A stretch of DNA of 53,320 nucleotides from Cytophagaceae bacterium (GTDB taxonomy: Bacteria; Bacteroidota; Bacteroidia; Cytophagales; Cytophagaceae), in NCBI GenBank assembly GCA_029237685.1, contig JAQZBV010000009.1:1-53320 (forward strand), read 5' to 3'. A model generated the notes under the pieces. That model saw only the letters and a program-made list of their open reading frames with translations, was not told the origin of the DNA and did no database searches. Shown here in pieces: positions 8,299-17,354 of the stretch (the first letter of the stretch is position 1; every line of letters begins with the position of its first letter). The translations under genes were made by a program, and so were the position numbers.

Positions 8299-8454
8299 TT
8301 ATAATCGATGCACCACCCCTCCAAACTTATAATTAAACGTAAACATCACCACCCGTGTATCTTCGCATTGTGTGCTCTTGGAAGATAACGAACCAATAGA
8401 ATTTGAGGGCCTCCATTGGTAATCAAATACATTGCATTGAATAAAATAATCCTG
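8299..8454 (-). pseudogene. Relic of an outer-membrane beta-barrel protein C-terminus
   Basis: Translating the minus strand from 8454 to the TAA at 8299-8301 gives 51 residues, including VFDYQWRPSNS and ending EDTRVVMFTFNYKFGG then VVHRL. The alternating hydrophobic/aromatic end is a typical last strand of a TonB-receptor-like barrel, and resembles the end of the intact barrel protein at 48962 (NVLTRYYMVTFTYNFRNY). A stop codon stands directly before the segment in this frame, so only a 3' fragment remains. It occupies most of the gap between 8276 and 8554. Position and family are inferred from a short stretch. Confidence 0.6.
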
Positions 8455-8554
8455 CTATGATTACGATCAATCAAAACAACATCACCGCCCTAGGAAGCAC
8501 ATTCCTAATGTAAGCAGTCTATGCTATACATACATGACTTAACGATTACGTCCT

Positions 8555-10396
8555 ATGAAAACAACATTCAAAACTCTCCTGTTTCTGTGCAGCGCATTTT
8601 TTCTTCTGCACTGCCAGCAAAATCCCCCCCGTACACAAAAACTTCAGGATACCGATCCTTTCCAGTCAACAATTGTTCCCAGTCAGTTTTTTGCCATTGA
8701 TACCAAACAAGACCAGGTGATTGAGGCGGAAAATGGAACCGTGATTGTTTGTCCCAAAGGTTGTTTTAAAAATGCCTCAGGAGAAATCGTCGAAGACCTG
8801 ATCAAGATTGAAATTTCAGAAGCACTGAAGTTGGACGATATGCTGCTTTCTAATTTAACCACGACGTCTCATGGTCAACCTTTAGAAACCGATGGCATGA
8901 TTTATTTCAATGCGACAACAGAAGATGGGGAACAATTAACCGTCAATAAAGACAATCCGGTATACATAGAAATACCTACCAAAGAAAAAAAGGCCGGGAT
9001 GATGGTGTATAAAGGCAGCAGAGATGCAAAGGGGAATATGAATTGGACCGAACCCAAAGAACTCGATAAATTTCTGACGCCCGTAGATATCTTTACCTTA
9101 GACCTCCTCCCTCCAAATTTTGAATCTGCGGTAAAAGCTGGCATGCCTTATAAGCAACACAGAGAAGCATCTTCAGCACTAACAGATAGTTTGTACTATA
9201 GCCTGGCTGTAATAAACTCTCACGCAGAAATTTCTTACGCCGTCAAGAAATTACTTCCGACAGATTACAATGAGCCCTATAACAATCAGAACAAAAAGGT
9301 CGTGAATGGGAAATATACCTCAGATTCCTACAACTACACTCCACACAATCAAACGGATGAAATCTCATCCGATAGCACTGCCAGAAGCAGCGATTGTGGA
9401 ATAGATCCTGCAATTATAAAAGTCATTAAATCAAAAAAATACCAGCATACATTGCTTGCTACCAGAGAATTTGAAACGCGTTTGAAAACTATTTTTTTAA
9501 CCTGTCAAAACGAAGTATTGGAAGTTTATGTAAAAAACCTGGATAAAAAACTCTATGAGCTCGACAGCATAGCAGCGACGGTCGCCATAGACTCTCGTCT
9601 TAAAGCCGCTTTCATACAGTTTCAACAACAACGATTGACTACTGTCAAAGGTTCCGACAAATATGCCAAGCTATTGCAAGCCAATTACGAAAAAAAACTA
9701 GCGAAGGTAAAAGCAGAACTTGAAAAAGAGAAACAGAAACTGGAACAAGCTTTGGCTAATAAGAATGAAGAATTTAAGAATGTAGCGGACAACTACAAAA
9801 AACTATTATTCAAAAGAGAATCCTACCGCATGGAAAAATACGGTTTTGTATGGAGCGAAACCGGTTGGCTCAACATAGACAATGGTATACTTCCTAAGAC
9901 CTGGGCTAGCAAACCATTAGAGATCAAAGTAACCAATGGTCAACAATTTGATCGTGTATATACTTATGTCGTGTTTACTTCTCTAAAAAGTTTATACCGT
10001 TTGAATGCCAAAGACAACATCGATTTTTACGTAGGAAATGAAGACGAAAAAGAAATATTGATGCCGAAAAAAGAATCTGCGGTCGCTATAGGTATAGGCT
10101 ATAAAGGAGATAGTTTATCGCTATCTGTTACTACATTTCAAACAGGATCTGAACCAAAGTTGACCATGACTTTGACGGCTTCGTCCATAGAACAGCTAAA
10201 AGCAGTCATAGGTCCCTATGAAAAATATATGACGGAGAACCGGATCAGTGAAGATCTGGAATACATGTTACTTTTTTATAAAGAAAAACAAAGACAAAAG
10301 GCATTACGAAAAGAAGCAGAGTTCATTTCAAGCTTATACGATATCGCCTTCCCTTGCTGTGTGTCCTCTGATACCATGTCAGTAAACGAACAATAA
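8555..10396 (+). CDS. Large lipoprotein with ZU5-like N-terminal region and coiled coil
   Basis: 613 residues. The N-terminus ends in a lipobox (LLHCQQN), so it is a membrane-anchored lipoprotein. Residues about 50-170 (ENGTVIVCPKGCFKNASG, GQPLETDGMIYFNATTEDG, NPVYIEIPT) resemble a ZU5-like beta domain seen in other Bacteroidota surface lipoproteins. Around residues 365-430 a Lys/Glu/Ala/Leu stretch (KAELEKEKQKLEQALANK) predicts a coiled coil. The C-terminal third is beta-rich then helical, ending in a Cys pair (FPCCVS). No enzymatic motif is visible. A terminator hairpin follows its stop. Function unknown; a structural or scaffold role in the envelope is a guess. Confidence 0.75.
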   Translation: MKTTFKTLLFLCSAFFLLHCQQNPPRTQKLQDTDPFQSTIVPSQFFAIDTKQDQVIEAENGTVIVCPKGCFKNASGEIVEDLIKIEISEALKLDDMLLSNLTTTSHGQPLETDGMIYFNATTEDGEQLTVNKDNPVYIEIPTKEKKAGMMVYKGSRDAKGNMNWTEPKELDKFLTPVDIFTLDLLPPNFESAVKAGMPYKQHREASSALTDSLYYSLAVINSHAEISYAVKKLLPTDYNEPYNNQNKKVVNGKYTSDSYNYTPHNQTDEISSDSTARSSDCGIDPAIIKVIKSKKYQHTLLATREFETRLKTIFLTCQNEVLEVYVKNLDKKLYELDSIAATVAIDSRLKAAFIQFQQQRLTTVKGSDKYAKLLQANYEKKLAKVKAELEKEKQKLEQALANKNEEFKNVADNYKKLLFKRESYRMEKYGFVWSETGWLNIDNGILPKTWASKPLEIKVTNGQQFDRVYTYVVFTSLKSLYRLNAKDNIDFYVGNEDEKEILMPKKESAVAIGIGYKGDSLSLSVTTFQTGSEPKLTMTLTASSIEQLKAVIGPYEKYMTENRISEDLEYMLLFYKEKQRQKALRKEAEFISSLYDIAFPCCVSSDTMSVNEQ

Positions 10397-10425
10397 GTTC
10401 ACTTAGTCATTTAATATAATATTCT

Positions 10426-10459
10426 AAAAACTCTGTCTCTTGAAATAGGCAGAGTTTTT
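10426..10459 (+). terminator. Rho-independent terminator after the large lipoprotein gene
   Basis: AAAAACTCTG (10426-10435) pairs with CAGAGTTTTT (10450-10459), followed by further T residues, about 30 bases after the stop at 10396. Confidence 0.75.
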
Positions 10460-10490
10460 TTACGCTAGCTGTCTCAAATAGAGAATAGTT

Positions 10491-10522
10491 TTTGTATTCA
10501 CCGAAATAATTCCTTACTTCTG
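10491..10522 (+). promoter_or_regulatory. Candidate Bacteroidota promoter
   Basis: TTTG at 10491-10494 and TACTTCTG at 10515-10522 are separated by 20 bases. This matches the -33 TTTG and -7 TAnnTTTG consensus with one mismatch, and the ATG at 10546 lies 24 bases downstream. It follows the terminator at 10426-10459, as expected for a new transcription unit. Confidence 0.45.
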
Positions 10523-10545
10523 TACTTATACTCGCTGCTAAGACT

Positions 10546-11253
10546 ATGTTTACTCCTTTAAAAAAAATATTCTGTTTCCTTCTAATCCTTTCTTTAGCTT
10601 CCTGCGCTTCCGAACAAGAACAAGCCGGAGGTGCTGAAATCGCTACCCTGTCCGAGGCAGATGGCGTTACGATTTCCAAAGGTTTTGAATCGGCTACCGG
10701 TAAAGCATCCATTGACTATGTCGGTGTAGAAATTATTAATCCAAAGTCTTTATTCGGCAGACCAATGACTCCCCCTGCACTGGCGAACGTCGCGGCGCTG
10801 ACCTTGTATAGAAAACTATCCGAGGAAACTAAAAGTGAAAAGAATGCCATCAAAGTAGAAATCAAATCTTCTACTGCAACCGGTGAACAGGAGTTTACGC
10901 ATATTGTTCTATTTAAAGACTTGAAAAAAGCGGATCAATCCGTCAAAGTATTCAACCAATTCTCTGATTGTGTAAAAGAAGAAAAGTACGAGAAGGCTTA
11001 TGCTTATTTGGATCAAACACTGACCGATCAAATGCCTAAAGATACTTTAATGATTATGCTGCAGCGCCTGTCTACCCATCCTGCTAAAATTAAAAGTCAT
11101 TACCTGAGCAATTATGAAATCGTCCAATTGAATGAAAACGGCAAAGAAACGGAAGTGATGACAATTGAAGGCGTCTATTTAAAAGACACACTAGCGAGTC
11201 CGGTGAAGTATCAATTGAATGCTAAAAATAAAATTGTTGGATTTAATTTCTAA
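10546..11253 (+). CDS. Lipoprotein, hypothetical
   Basis: 235 residues with a canonical lipobox (LSLASCASE, Cys about residue 20), so lipid-anchored in the envelope. The middle region (about 60-130) is mixed alpha/beta with TGEQEFTHIVLFKDL. From about 145 onward, FNQFSDCVKEEKYEKAYAYLDQTL followed by beta strands ending YQLNAKNKIVGFNF resembles small SnoaL/DUF3887-like cone folds found in lipoproteins; this is a fold guess only. A second short lipoprotein gene follows after 19 bases, so the two are probably co-transcribed from the candidate promoter just upstream. Confidence 0.7.
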   Translation: MFTPLKKIFCFLLILSLASCASEQEQAGGAEIATLSEADGVTISKGFESATGKASIDYVGVEIINPKSLFGRPMTPPALANVAALTLYRKLSEETKSEKNAIKVEIKSSTATGEQEFTHIVLFKDLKKADQSVKVFNQFSDCVKEEKYEKAYAYLDQTLTDQMPKDTLMIMLQRLSTHPAKIKSHYLSNYEIVQLNENGKETEVMTIEGVYLKDTLASPVKYQLNAKNKIVGFNF

Positions 11254-11272
11254 CCAACTATAAAACTTGTTC

Positions 11273-11923
11273 ATGACTCAACTCTTTGTCTTATCATTCT
11301 TCCTTCTACTGGGTGTACCTACACTCTGTTCTTGCCAACAAGTAACGAGTGATAGCTCTACCGCTTACTATAAAACCAAATTACTAAAATCACAAGACTC
11401 AGGAGTCACCATAGATACCCTCGTGACACTTGATTATTTAATCAGTTCTAAAGATTGGGTAGTCACTAACTTGGACCGTTTCATAGGATTTAACTATCCC
11501 CTTTTATCCATCAAGTCTGGAAATCAGAAAGTCATTTTGTACAACGACTCCATTGAATTAATCGTCAAAGAAATGCCCTTTGATGCTATAAAAGCAAAAA
11601 GGAACTTATCAACTGATGCCTCCTATTATGAAACTCATCCTTGTTATGGCCTTGATGGTATTCCCTTTCAGGACGGACAAGTGCCGAGTCATGAGGTTGC
11701 TTTGATAGAATTAAGCATAAACAAGCAACTGAAAAAAATCTCTCCCGATACCTATGAAAACTTTTTTGATCCAAGCCTAAGAAATTGCCTGGCTTATGTC
11801 ACTGAACAACATGAAATCATACTGACCATGGAAAATAGTTTGGGTGCCGGTTTTTATCTTGTTATACTTGAGTTTGACAGCAAAGGGACACTTCAAAGAA
11901 AGATTGTACAACCTGTACTTTAA
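11273..11923 (+). CDS. Lipoprotein, hypothetical
   Basis: 216 residues from ATG 11273, preferred over the in-frame TTG at 11267. The signal sequence ends TLCSCQQ, a plausible lipobox with Cys near position 21. The rest is a mixed alpha/beta protein with no motif I recognise; HPCYGLDGIPFQDG near the centre is its most distinctive segment. It follows another lipoprotein gene by 19 bases and is followed by a strong terminator at 12024, closing a two-gene unit. Function unknown. Confidence 0.65.
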   Translation: MTQLFVLSFFLLLGVPTLCSCQQVTSDSSTAYYKTKLLKSQDSGVTIDTLVTLDYLISSKDWVVTNLDRFIGFNYPLLSIKSGNQKVILYNDSIELIVKEMPFDAIKAKRNLSTDASYYETHPCYGLDGIPFQDGQVPSHEVALIELSINKQLKKISPDTYENFFDPSLRNCLAYVTEQHEIILTMENSLGAGFYLVILEFDSKGTLQRKIVQPVL

Positions 11924-12023
11924 AAGTACCAGGATTTTATATTTGTCATTTGAAATGACAAAATAATTCATAAACAACGCTTTCATTGTCTACAAAGCTT
12001 TTTTTCATGTGTCTTAAGAGTAT

Positions 12024-12050
12024 AAACAGTGCATCATAGCACTGTTTTTT
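12024..12050 (+). terminator. Rho-independent terminator
   Basis: AAACAGTGC (12024-12032) and GCACTGTTT (12039-12047) form a perfect nine-pair stem with a six-base loop, followed by a run of T to 12050. It lies 100 bases after the lipoprotein gene and before the GH81 gene. Confidence 0.8.
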
Positions 12051-12152
12051 ACAATAGAATAATCTAATTATTTATACTCAAAACCATAATTCAGCTATTT
12101 TTTTTGAATATTCATTCATCGACTCAGAATGGGGGATTCTTAAACGATCAGG

Positions 12153-15100
12153 ATGAAAACACTTAGTGCGCAATACCTGTTATTCATTTGTCTATGCTGT
12201 TTAATAAGCACAAGTCTTATGATGGCTCAGGAAATCTTTCCAGGAGGAGGAAGTGGGAGTTATAACATGACCTTTCCTTCTGCCGCACCTTGCACAGATA
12301 ATTTAGCCAATTGCAATTTCACCTTATACAATCCCATCGGAGGAGGCAGTGCCGCCGCGATCACTAAAGGTGCGACCTATAAAGGCCCTTTTCAATCGCA
12401 TGCCTGGTGGACAAGTGCCTTGTGGAACGCGGAGATGCCGATGTGTGTCAACAATAACGCCATCGGTCAGACCGCTGCTTATTACCACAGCATGCAAACG
12501 CGAAACCTGCATTCCGAAGCCATGTATCCCATGCCCGGTTTGGTATTGCAAGCCACAGCCACCGGTTATGTCATGCGCAACCGGCTGGTGAGTCCGAACG
12601 GCGGAGGACCAAACAATACCGGTAACTTTTTCGCGGACCAGGACATCGAATTTGGTTTTGAAGGCGATCCATCTGCCCGAACGGATGTGATGGACTACGG
12701 CGACATGCACGCTACTTTTGAACAACAGATCAGCGCCGGTTATCCTGCTGCCGGAAATAAACTGACGATGTCGGCCAGTCAGGGAAGCCCTTATGTCTTC
12801 TTCACTTCACCGGGTACCAATACCGCAGAACCAAGTTTTGAATTGTTCTTTCTAAAAACCGAAGCGGTATCCACATCTGGTAACTCCATTGTGATCAATA
12901 GAAAATGCTGCCCTTCCAATGCCGGCGATCAAAACATCTGGGGATACATCGGTTTGTTTTTTCCTCCTGGCACTTTGATCAGCCAGGACGGTATAACTTA
13001 TATCCCGCTCACCGATTTGAGAGCACACCTGCAAGCGGAATACGGAGGCAACAACCGCTACTGGAGAATTCGTTTTCCTAATAAAACCATCACCAATTAT
13101 TTTACCGCCGCCATCCTAACCGATCCTTCGCAAGCCGCACTGGACGATTATGAACGATACGCCTTTAACCACATCACTGCTTCTACTTTTACCTATACCT
13201 ACAATGAAGCCAACGCTTCGTTGACCAGCCACTTCAACTACACCACCAACAATGTCTTAGGCGGAGCCAATACAGGCACACTGATGGCTTTGTACCTGCA
13301 TCAATACTTATACTCACCGGAATTCGCAGGTACTGCCACTGCTTATCAATATGCTTCTCCACGAGGATGGATCAAAGTGATGAGAGGCAATCACTTTTCC
13401 ACGGTGATGACCAACTATGGGATACTTCCGGGCTTGGGTTGGGCCAACACGTCGGACAAAGCCTTGTTGAAAACCTATATCGATGCCTACGCCGGCAGAG
13501 CGCCGATCAACATTGCCTGTGGCAATCCGGTATACGGTAGTTTCGGTTCCATTCATGAAGCAGCGCGCATCGCGCTCACCGCACACCAATCCGGAAACAT
13601 CGCGGCACGCAATACCTTATTGACCATTGCTAAAAACGGAATAGAAGCCTGGCTGACCTCTCCTTCCGCAGAACGCGCAGGCGTGTATGTATACGACAAT
13701 GATTTCAATTGGCTTACGCCTTATCCTTCGGCGTTTGATGCCGATCGTTTGCTGCAGGATTCACACTTTCATCACGGTTACCTTATTTTCGCCGCGGCCA
13801 TCGTGGCCAAGTTTGAACCGGCAGCCAGCAATTGGGTCAACCGCTGGGGGCCTATGATAGAAGTGGTCATCCGCAACATCAACAGCGAACTAAGACCGCC
13901 CGATACCAATCCAGGTGCTACAACAGCCTGGTTTCCTTACCTGCGTTATTACGATCCTTATGTGGGACACAGTTGGGCAGGAAGTGACGGTTCCAATCAG
14001 GAATCTGTTTCCGAAGCCATCAACTTCGCCGCCGGCACCGCCATGTGGGGAGAGACTACCGGTAACACTTCTTTGCGTGACATGGGATTGATGATGTTCA
14101 TCACCGAAACAGAGGCCGCACGCATGTACTGGTGGGACGGGCCTCGCAGAGGTATTAATAATGGAGGCAACTGTGGTTACGCGGCTAACTATGCGCATTA
14201 TCACGGAGCGATTCTTGCCAATGGCGGGATGGCTTATGCCACCTACTTCGGTGCCGACCCTTCTTATGTGCATGGCATTACGTACGTTCCGATCACCGGC
14301 GCTTCGGTATGGATGGGAGTGGACAGTTTGGGTGCAGCCAATCAATACGACGATTACCTGGCGCCTACCGGTAAAGGCCGTGAACCCAATGCCACCGATG
14401 GTTTCTGGGGGGAAGTGATGCTGATGGAAAAAGCGGTCTTCAATGCGGCCGCAGCAAAAAATCAATACGTGGCTCAAAATGCTGCCAACTGGGCCGGTGA
14501 CGATTATAAAGTGGATGCCTACCATTGGATCACAACCTTTGACAGTGTGGGCGTAGTGGATAATACACAAGCAGACATTTCATCTTTTACGGTCTTTCGA
14601 AAAGATTCTTGTAAGCATTACATGATTTACAATCCCAGAAGAAACGGCACGCGAACGGTAAACTTTACCGATGGTCAATCGTTCAACGTACCTGCTGATA
14701 CGATCATTACTTATAAATATTGTTTAACACCGCTTCCATTGACGCTCCTGGATTTTAATGCGGTCCTCAGAGAAGGAACGACTGAGCTATCCTGGAAAAC
14801 CAGTCTGGAATCCAATGTCTCCCATTTTGAAATCGAAAGAAGTGCCGATGGAAAAACATTTATAAAAATTGGAGAAGAAGCGGCTAAAAATGCATCGAGT
14901 GGAATTTCCAACTACCGTGCTTGGGATATGCATGTACCGCTTGGTATTTCCTATTACAGGCTGCGCATAGTGGACCGCGACGGACAATATGCTTACAGTC
15001 GAATCGTTGCTGTGAATAGCGGAGAAGAAACGTTTACGCTATTGGGTATTTATCCTAATCCTGCTCAGGAATTTATCACTATAAAATTATTCAGCACGGA

Positions 15101-15290
15101 ATCACAAAAAATAAACATTACCATCAACACGGTTATAGGACAGGAAGTAGCAGCGCTATCAGATCTGGCAACGGCCGGCATTCATGAACTAAAGATCCCT
15201 TTATCTGAATTGGCAGCAGGCACTTATCTGTTGAAACTAAACGATACAACAACCGGCCGCACCATCCTTCAAAAAATCGTAAAAAATTAA
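12153..15290 (+). CDS. GH81 endo-beta-1,3-glucanase with T9SS sorting domain
   Basis: 1045 residues with a signal peptide ending MMAQE. Residues about 25-840 match glycoside hydrolase family 81, enzymes that cut beta-1,3-glucans such as laminarin, curdlan and fungal wall glucan. Family hallmarks are present: KVMRGNHFSTVMTNYGILPG, DSHFHHGYLIFAAAIVAKF with D536, FPYLRYYDPYVGHSWAG, and NQESVSEAIN with E617 and E621. The Asp and Glu pairs sit where GH81 acid and base residues lie. An FN3-like module (LPLTLLDFNAVL onward) and a type A T9SS domain (LGIYPNPAQEF) follow, so it acts outside the cell. Codons here look more GC-rich than in neighbouring genes. It stands as a single gene without a SusC/SusD pair. 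Confidence 0.92.
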   Translation: MKTLSAQYLLFICLCCLISTSLMMAQEIFPGGGSGSYNMTFPSAAPCTDNLANCNFTLYNPIGGGSAAAITKGATYKGPFQSHAWWTSALWNAEMPMCVNNNAIGQTAAYYHSMQTRNLHSEAMYPMPGLVLQATATGYVMRNRLVSPNGGGPNNTGNFFADQDIEFGFEGDPSARTDVMDYGDMHATFEQQISAGYPAAGNKLTMSASQGSPYVFFTSPGTNTAEPSFELFFLKTEAVSTSGNSIVINRKCCPSNAGDQNIWGYIGLFFPPGTLISQDGITYIPLTDLRAHLQAEYGGNNRYWRIRFPNKTITNYFTAAILTDPSQAALDDYERYAFNHITASTFTYTYNEANASLTSHFNYTTNNVLGGANTGTLMALYLHQYLYSPEFAGTATAYQYASPRGWIKVMRGNHFSTVMTNYGILPGLGWANTSDKALLKTYIDAYAGRAPINIACGNPVYGSFGSIHEAARIALTAHQSGNIAARNTLLTIAKNGIEAWLTSPSAERAGVYVYDNDFNWLTPYPSAFDADRLLQDSHFHHGYLIFAAAIVAKFEPAASNWVNRWGPMIEVVIRNINSELRPPDTNPGATTAWFPYLRYYDPYVGHSWAGSDGSNQESVSEAINFAAGTAMWGETTGNTSLRDMGLMMFITETEAARMYWWDGPRRGINNGGNCGYAANYAHYHGAILANGGMAYATYFGADPSYVHGITYVPITGASVWMGVDSLGAANQYDDYLAPTGKGREPNATDGFWGEVMLMEKAVFNAAAAKNQYVAQNAANWAGDDYKVDAYHWITTFDSVGVVDNTQADISSFTVFRKDSCKHYMIYNPRRNGTRTVNFTDGQSFNVPADTIITYKYCLTPLPLTLLDFNAVLREGTTELSWKTSLESNVSHFEIERSADGKTFIKIGEEAAKNASSGISNYRAWDMHVPLGISYYRLRIVDRDGQYAYSRIVAVNSGEETFTLLGIYPNPAQEFITIKLFSTESQKINITINTVIGQEVAALSDLATAGIHELKIPLSELAAGTYLLKLNDTTTGRTILQKIVKN

Positions 15291-15359
15291 GCCCTAAAAC
15301 TATTCTTTCTATTTTCTATTTTCTATTCTCTGTTTTCAGCTTTCAGTTCTCAGTTCTTT

Positions 15360-15947
15360 CTACCAGCCAACCATCAACGTCATGGACCTGACCCTGGCCA
15401 GTTGAGCCGCGGATAGGTGCAAGTAAACAGCGATCTCTTCTGGAGAAAGCAAAGCATCCAGCGAAGGGAAGATCCTGAGAAAAGTCAGGTAACGTTCGTC
15501 GATGTTCATCTTCGCCATTTCTGTCTCTCTTTTTTGTTTTAGCTGCTGGTGTTGCTCGACCAATAAATGAAACAAGCGTTCTAATGCAGGATGTTTTTGG
15601 TATAAGCTTTCCAAAGAAGAAAAATCAGCAACCATCAATCTACAATCTGTTAAGGCTTGAATAGTGATTTCACTCGGCAACTCTGAAAGCAAAGAAGTAT
15701 AAGCTCCCATCCATTGTTTGGCGACAAAGAAACCGGTGCAACAATCCATCCCATCCTTATTTTTGTAATAGGCCTTGCTCACGCCGTCCAATAGCAAACT
15801 GAAGTGAAGGGCGTATTTTCCTTCATCAGCAAAACATTCGCCTTTTCTAAGGATTCGTTCACGAAACAAACTGCTGAATGCTTTCCAGTCTGCCGTGTCA
15901 AGCGGCAATATGCAATCTGTGTATGCTTTGAGTAACTCCAAAATCAT
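15360..15947 (-). CDS. Crp/Fnr family transcriptional regulator
   Basis: 195 residues from the ATG at 15947; a TTG at 15974 would add nine residues. The first about 120 residues form a cyclic-nucleotide-binding-like beta roll (LRKGECFADEGKYALHFSLLLDGVSKAYY). The glycine and arginine residues that contact cAMP in true CRP are not evident, so the effector is unknown. The C-terminal helix-turn-helix (LSPEEIAVYLHLSAAQLARVRS) would bind DNA in the cytoplasm. The usual extension after the recognition helix is short, as is common in Bacteroidota members. It faces the GH81 gene convergently across a CT-rich spacer. No target site is identifiable here. Confidence 0.8.
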   Translation of the reverse strand: MILELLKAYTDCILPLDTADWKAFSSLFRERILRKGECFADEGKYALHFSLLLDGVSKAYYKNKDGMDCCTGFFVAKQWMGAYTSLLSELPSEITIQALTDCRLMVADFSSLESLYQKHPALERLFHLLVEQHQQLKQKRETEMAKMNIDERYLTFLRIFPSLDALLSPEEIAVYLHLSAAQLARVRSMTLMVGW

Positions 15948-16311
15948 CGGTGTTAAAAATTGAATCAGCTTCAAACTTTAATTGAGGAGTACACGAATCT
16001 AAAAAAAATTTAGAGTAGATTATACACACAATGAGCCAACGGTCAAATGTTTTGATTATACGGTTAAACTTTATTTTGCTGACACGCTTCAAAACGAACT
16101 GCTTGATTCAACTAATTACATTATTTCAGAACGAGGCCTTTTATTTTGAAGGCTAGGTCGGAGCTTTTTCGTTTATTATATTAGAACAGGATTCGATTGG
16201 ACACCGACAAAAAAATATGATCGGACGAAAAAAAAGTTAAAAAACACATGGATTCTCCATTAGACCATACCACAATGGATGGAATAAAATCAGAAGAAGA
16301 AATTTAACAAC
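15948..16311. other. Intergenic region between the Crp-like gene and csaA
   Basis: About 360 AT-rich bases that should hold both divergent promoters. A weak hairpin GGCCTT/AAGGCT occurs near 16137-16156. A 19-residue frame at 16248-16307 (ATG to TAA) ends four bases before the csaA start and follows an A-rich stretch; it could be a leader peptide or chance. No RNA gene or riboswitch fold was recognised. Confidence 0.4.
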
Positions 16312-16653
16312 ATGGAAAACCGTTCCACCATTACCTGGAAAGATTTTGAAAAAGTAGAAATGAGAGTCGGCACGATTGTGCAGGCGGAAGTGTTTGCAGA
16401 AGCGCGAAATCCTTCTTACAAGATCACCATCAATTTTGGTGAATATGGATTACGCAAGACTTCCGCGCAAGTCACCAAACTTTACCAGCCCGAAGACCTG
16501 ATCGGCAAACAAGTGGTGGCGGTGGTCAACTTTCCACCCAAACAAATCGCCACCATGCTCAGCGAATGCCTGCTGCTGGGCGCCATGGAAGGTGAAGAGG
16601 TGACGTTGTTGAATACAGAGAGACCTGTTAAAAACGGATTGAGAATCGGGTAA
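16312..16653 (+). CDS. csaA: CsaA-like tRNA-binding domain protein
   Basis: 113 residues making up one OB-fold tRNA-binding domain of the kind also found in PheT and EMAP-II. The sequence is diagnostic: WKDFEKVEMRVGTIVQAE, then EARNPSYKITINFGEYGLRKTSAQ, VVAVVNFPPKQIATMLSECLLLGAME. CsaA proteins are cytoplasmic dimers that bind tRNA and have been described as export-related chaperones; the physiological role is unsettled. Length is normal for the family. The ATG sits four bases after a 19-codon frame ending at 16307. A secreted parvulin gene follows after 48 bases, so a common folding theme is possible but unproven. Confidence 0.9.
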   Translation: MENRSTITWKDFEKVEMRVGTIVQAEVFAEARNPSYKITINFGEYGLRKTSAQVTKLYQPEDLIGKQVVAVVNFPPKQIATMLSECLLLGAMEGEEVTLLNTERPVKNGLRIG

Positions 16654-16701
16654 TAAGAACAATAGATATTATAATAGATCTAAATACATCTCATTTAAAT
16701 T

Positions 16702-17343
16702 ATGCATAAACTATACCTCATACTTTTCCTATTCACCTTCTATTCATCCTATGCTCAGAAAACCTATGATGATGTTTATCAAGAATTTGAAAAAATAAAA
16801 TCTGTAAAACAAGCAATTGTTTTTCAAAAAAAAGATACGACTATTAATTGCGGTATATATGCTTTGAAACCTTTAACAGATACAACTCAATTTAACCCCG
16901 ATTTACTACAATTTAAAATCGGAGATGTGCTAGAATTCATTTCCTCAGACAGTATTTATACAGTTCATCTGAAATTGATTTCAGCCAATAGAGCAACCAA
17001 CTATCGAGTGAGTTATATTTATTTGAATAACGAAAAACTAACTTTAGAAGAAATCCAAGAGCTAAGAACAACCATCAAAAAAAGATTAGACACTGGTGAA
17101 AGTTTTGAAAATTTAGCCAAAGAGTATTCTATGGATGGCAATGCTGAAAGAGGTGGTGACCTTGGTTGGTTCCAAAAAGGACAAATGGTCAAACCGTTTG
17201 AGAAAGCCGTCATCTCCCATAAAAAGAACGACATTTACTTTGTCGATGTTCCTGAATCTAAATGGTATTATGTAGTCAAGAATACTTTTGAGCCTATTCA
17301 AAATGAAACTATAAACTATATGATGATTTGGTTTAATCGTTAA
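16702..17343 (+). CDS. Secreted parvulin-type peptidyl-prolyl isomerase
   Basis: 213 residues with a signal peptide (FLFTFYSSYAQK). Residues about 110-160 show the parvulin core: LRTTIKKRLDTGESFENLAKEYSMDGNAERGGDLGWFQKGQMVKPFEKAV, the pattern by which PPIC-type isomerases such as SurA or PrsA are recognised. It would catalyse proline cis-trans isomerisation in proteins crossing the periplasm. The N-terminal half is a mixed domain unlike the SurA chaperone domain, so its clients are unknown. The esterase gene begins 11 bases after the stop, indicating co-transcription. Confidence 0.82.
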   Translation: MHKLYLILFLFTFYSSYAQKTYDDVYQEFEKIKSVKQAIVFQKKDTTINCGIYALKPLTDTTQFNPDLLQFKIGDVLEFISSDSIYTVHLKLISANRATNYRVSYIYLNNEKLTLEEIQELRTTIKKRLDTGESFENLAKEYSMDGNAERGGDLGWFQKGQMVKPFEKAVISHKKNDIYFVDVPESKWYYVVKNTFEPIQNETINYMMIWFNR

Positions 17344-17354
17344 TACTTAAAATC

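Noticed and set aside
13890-14570. 226-codon minus-strand frame inside the GH81 gene
   Set aside because: It lies fully antisense to a well-supported enzyme frame and its translation shows no domain pattern; GC-rich coding DNA gives such shadow frames.
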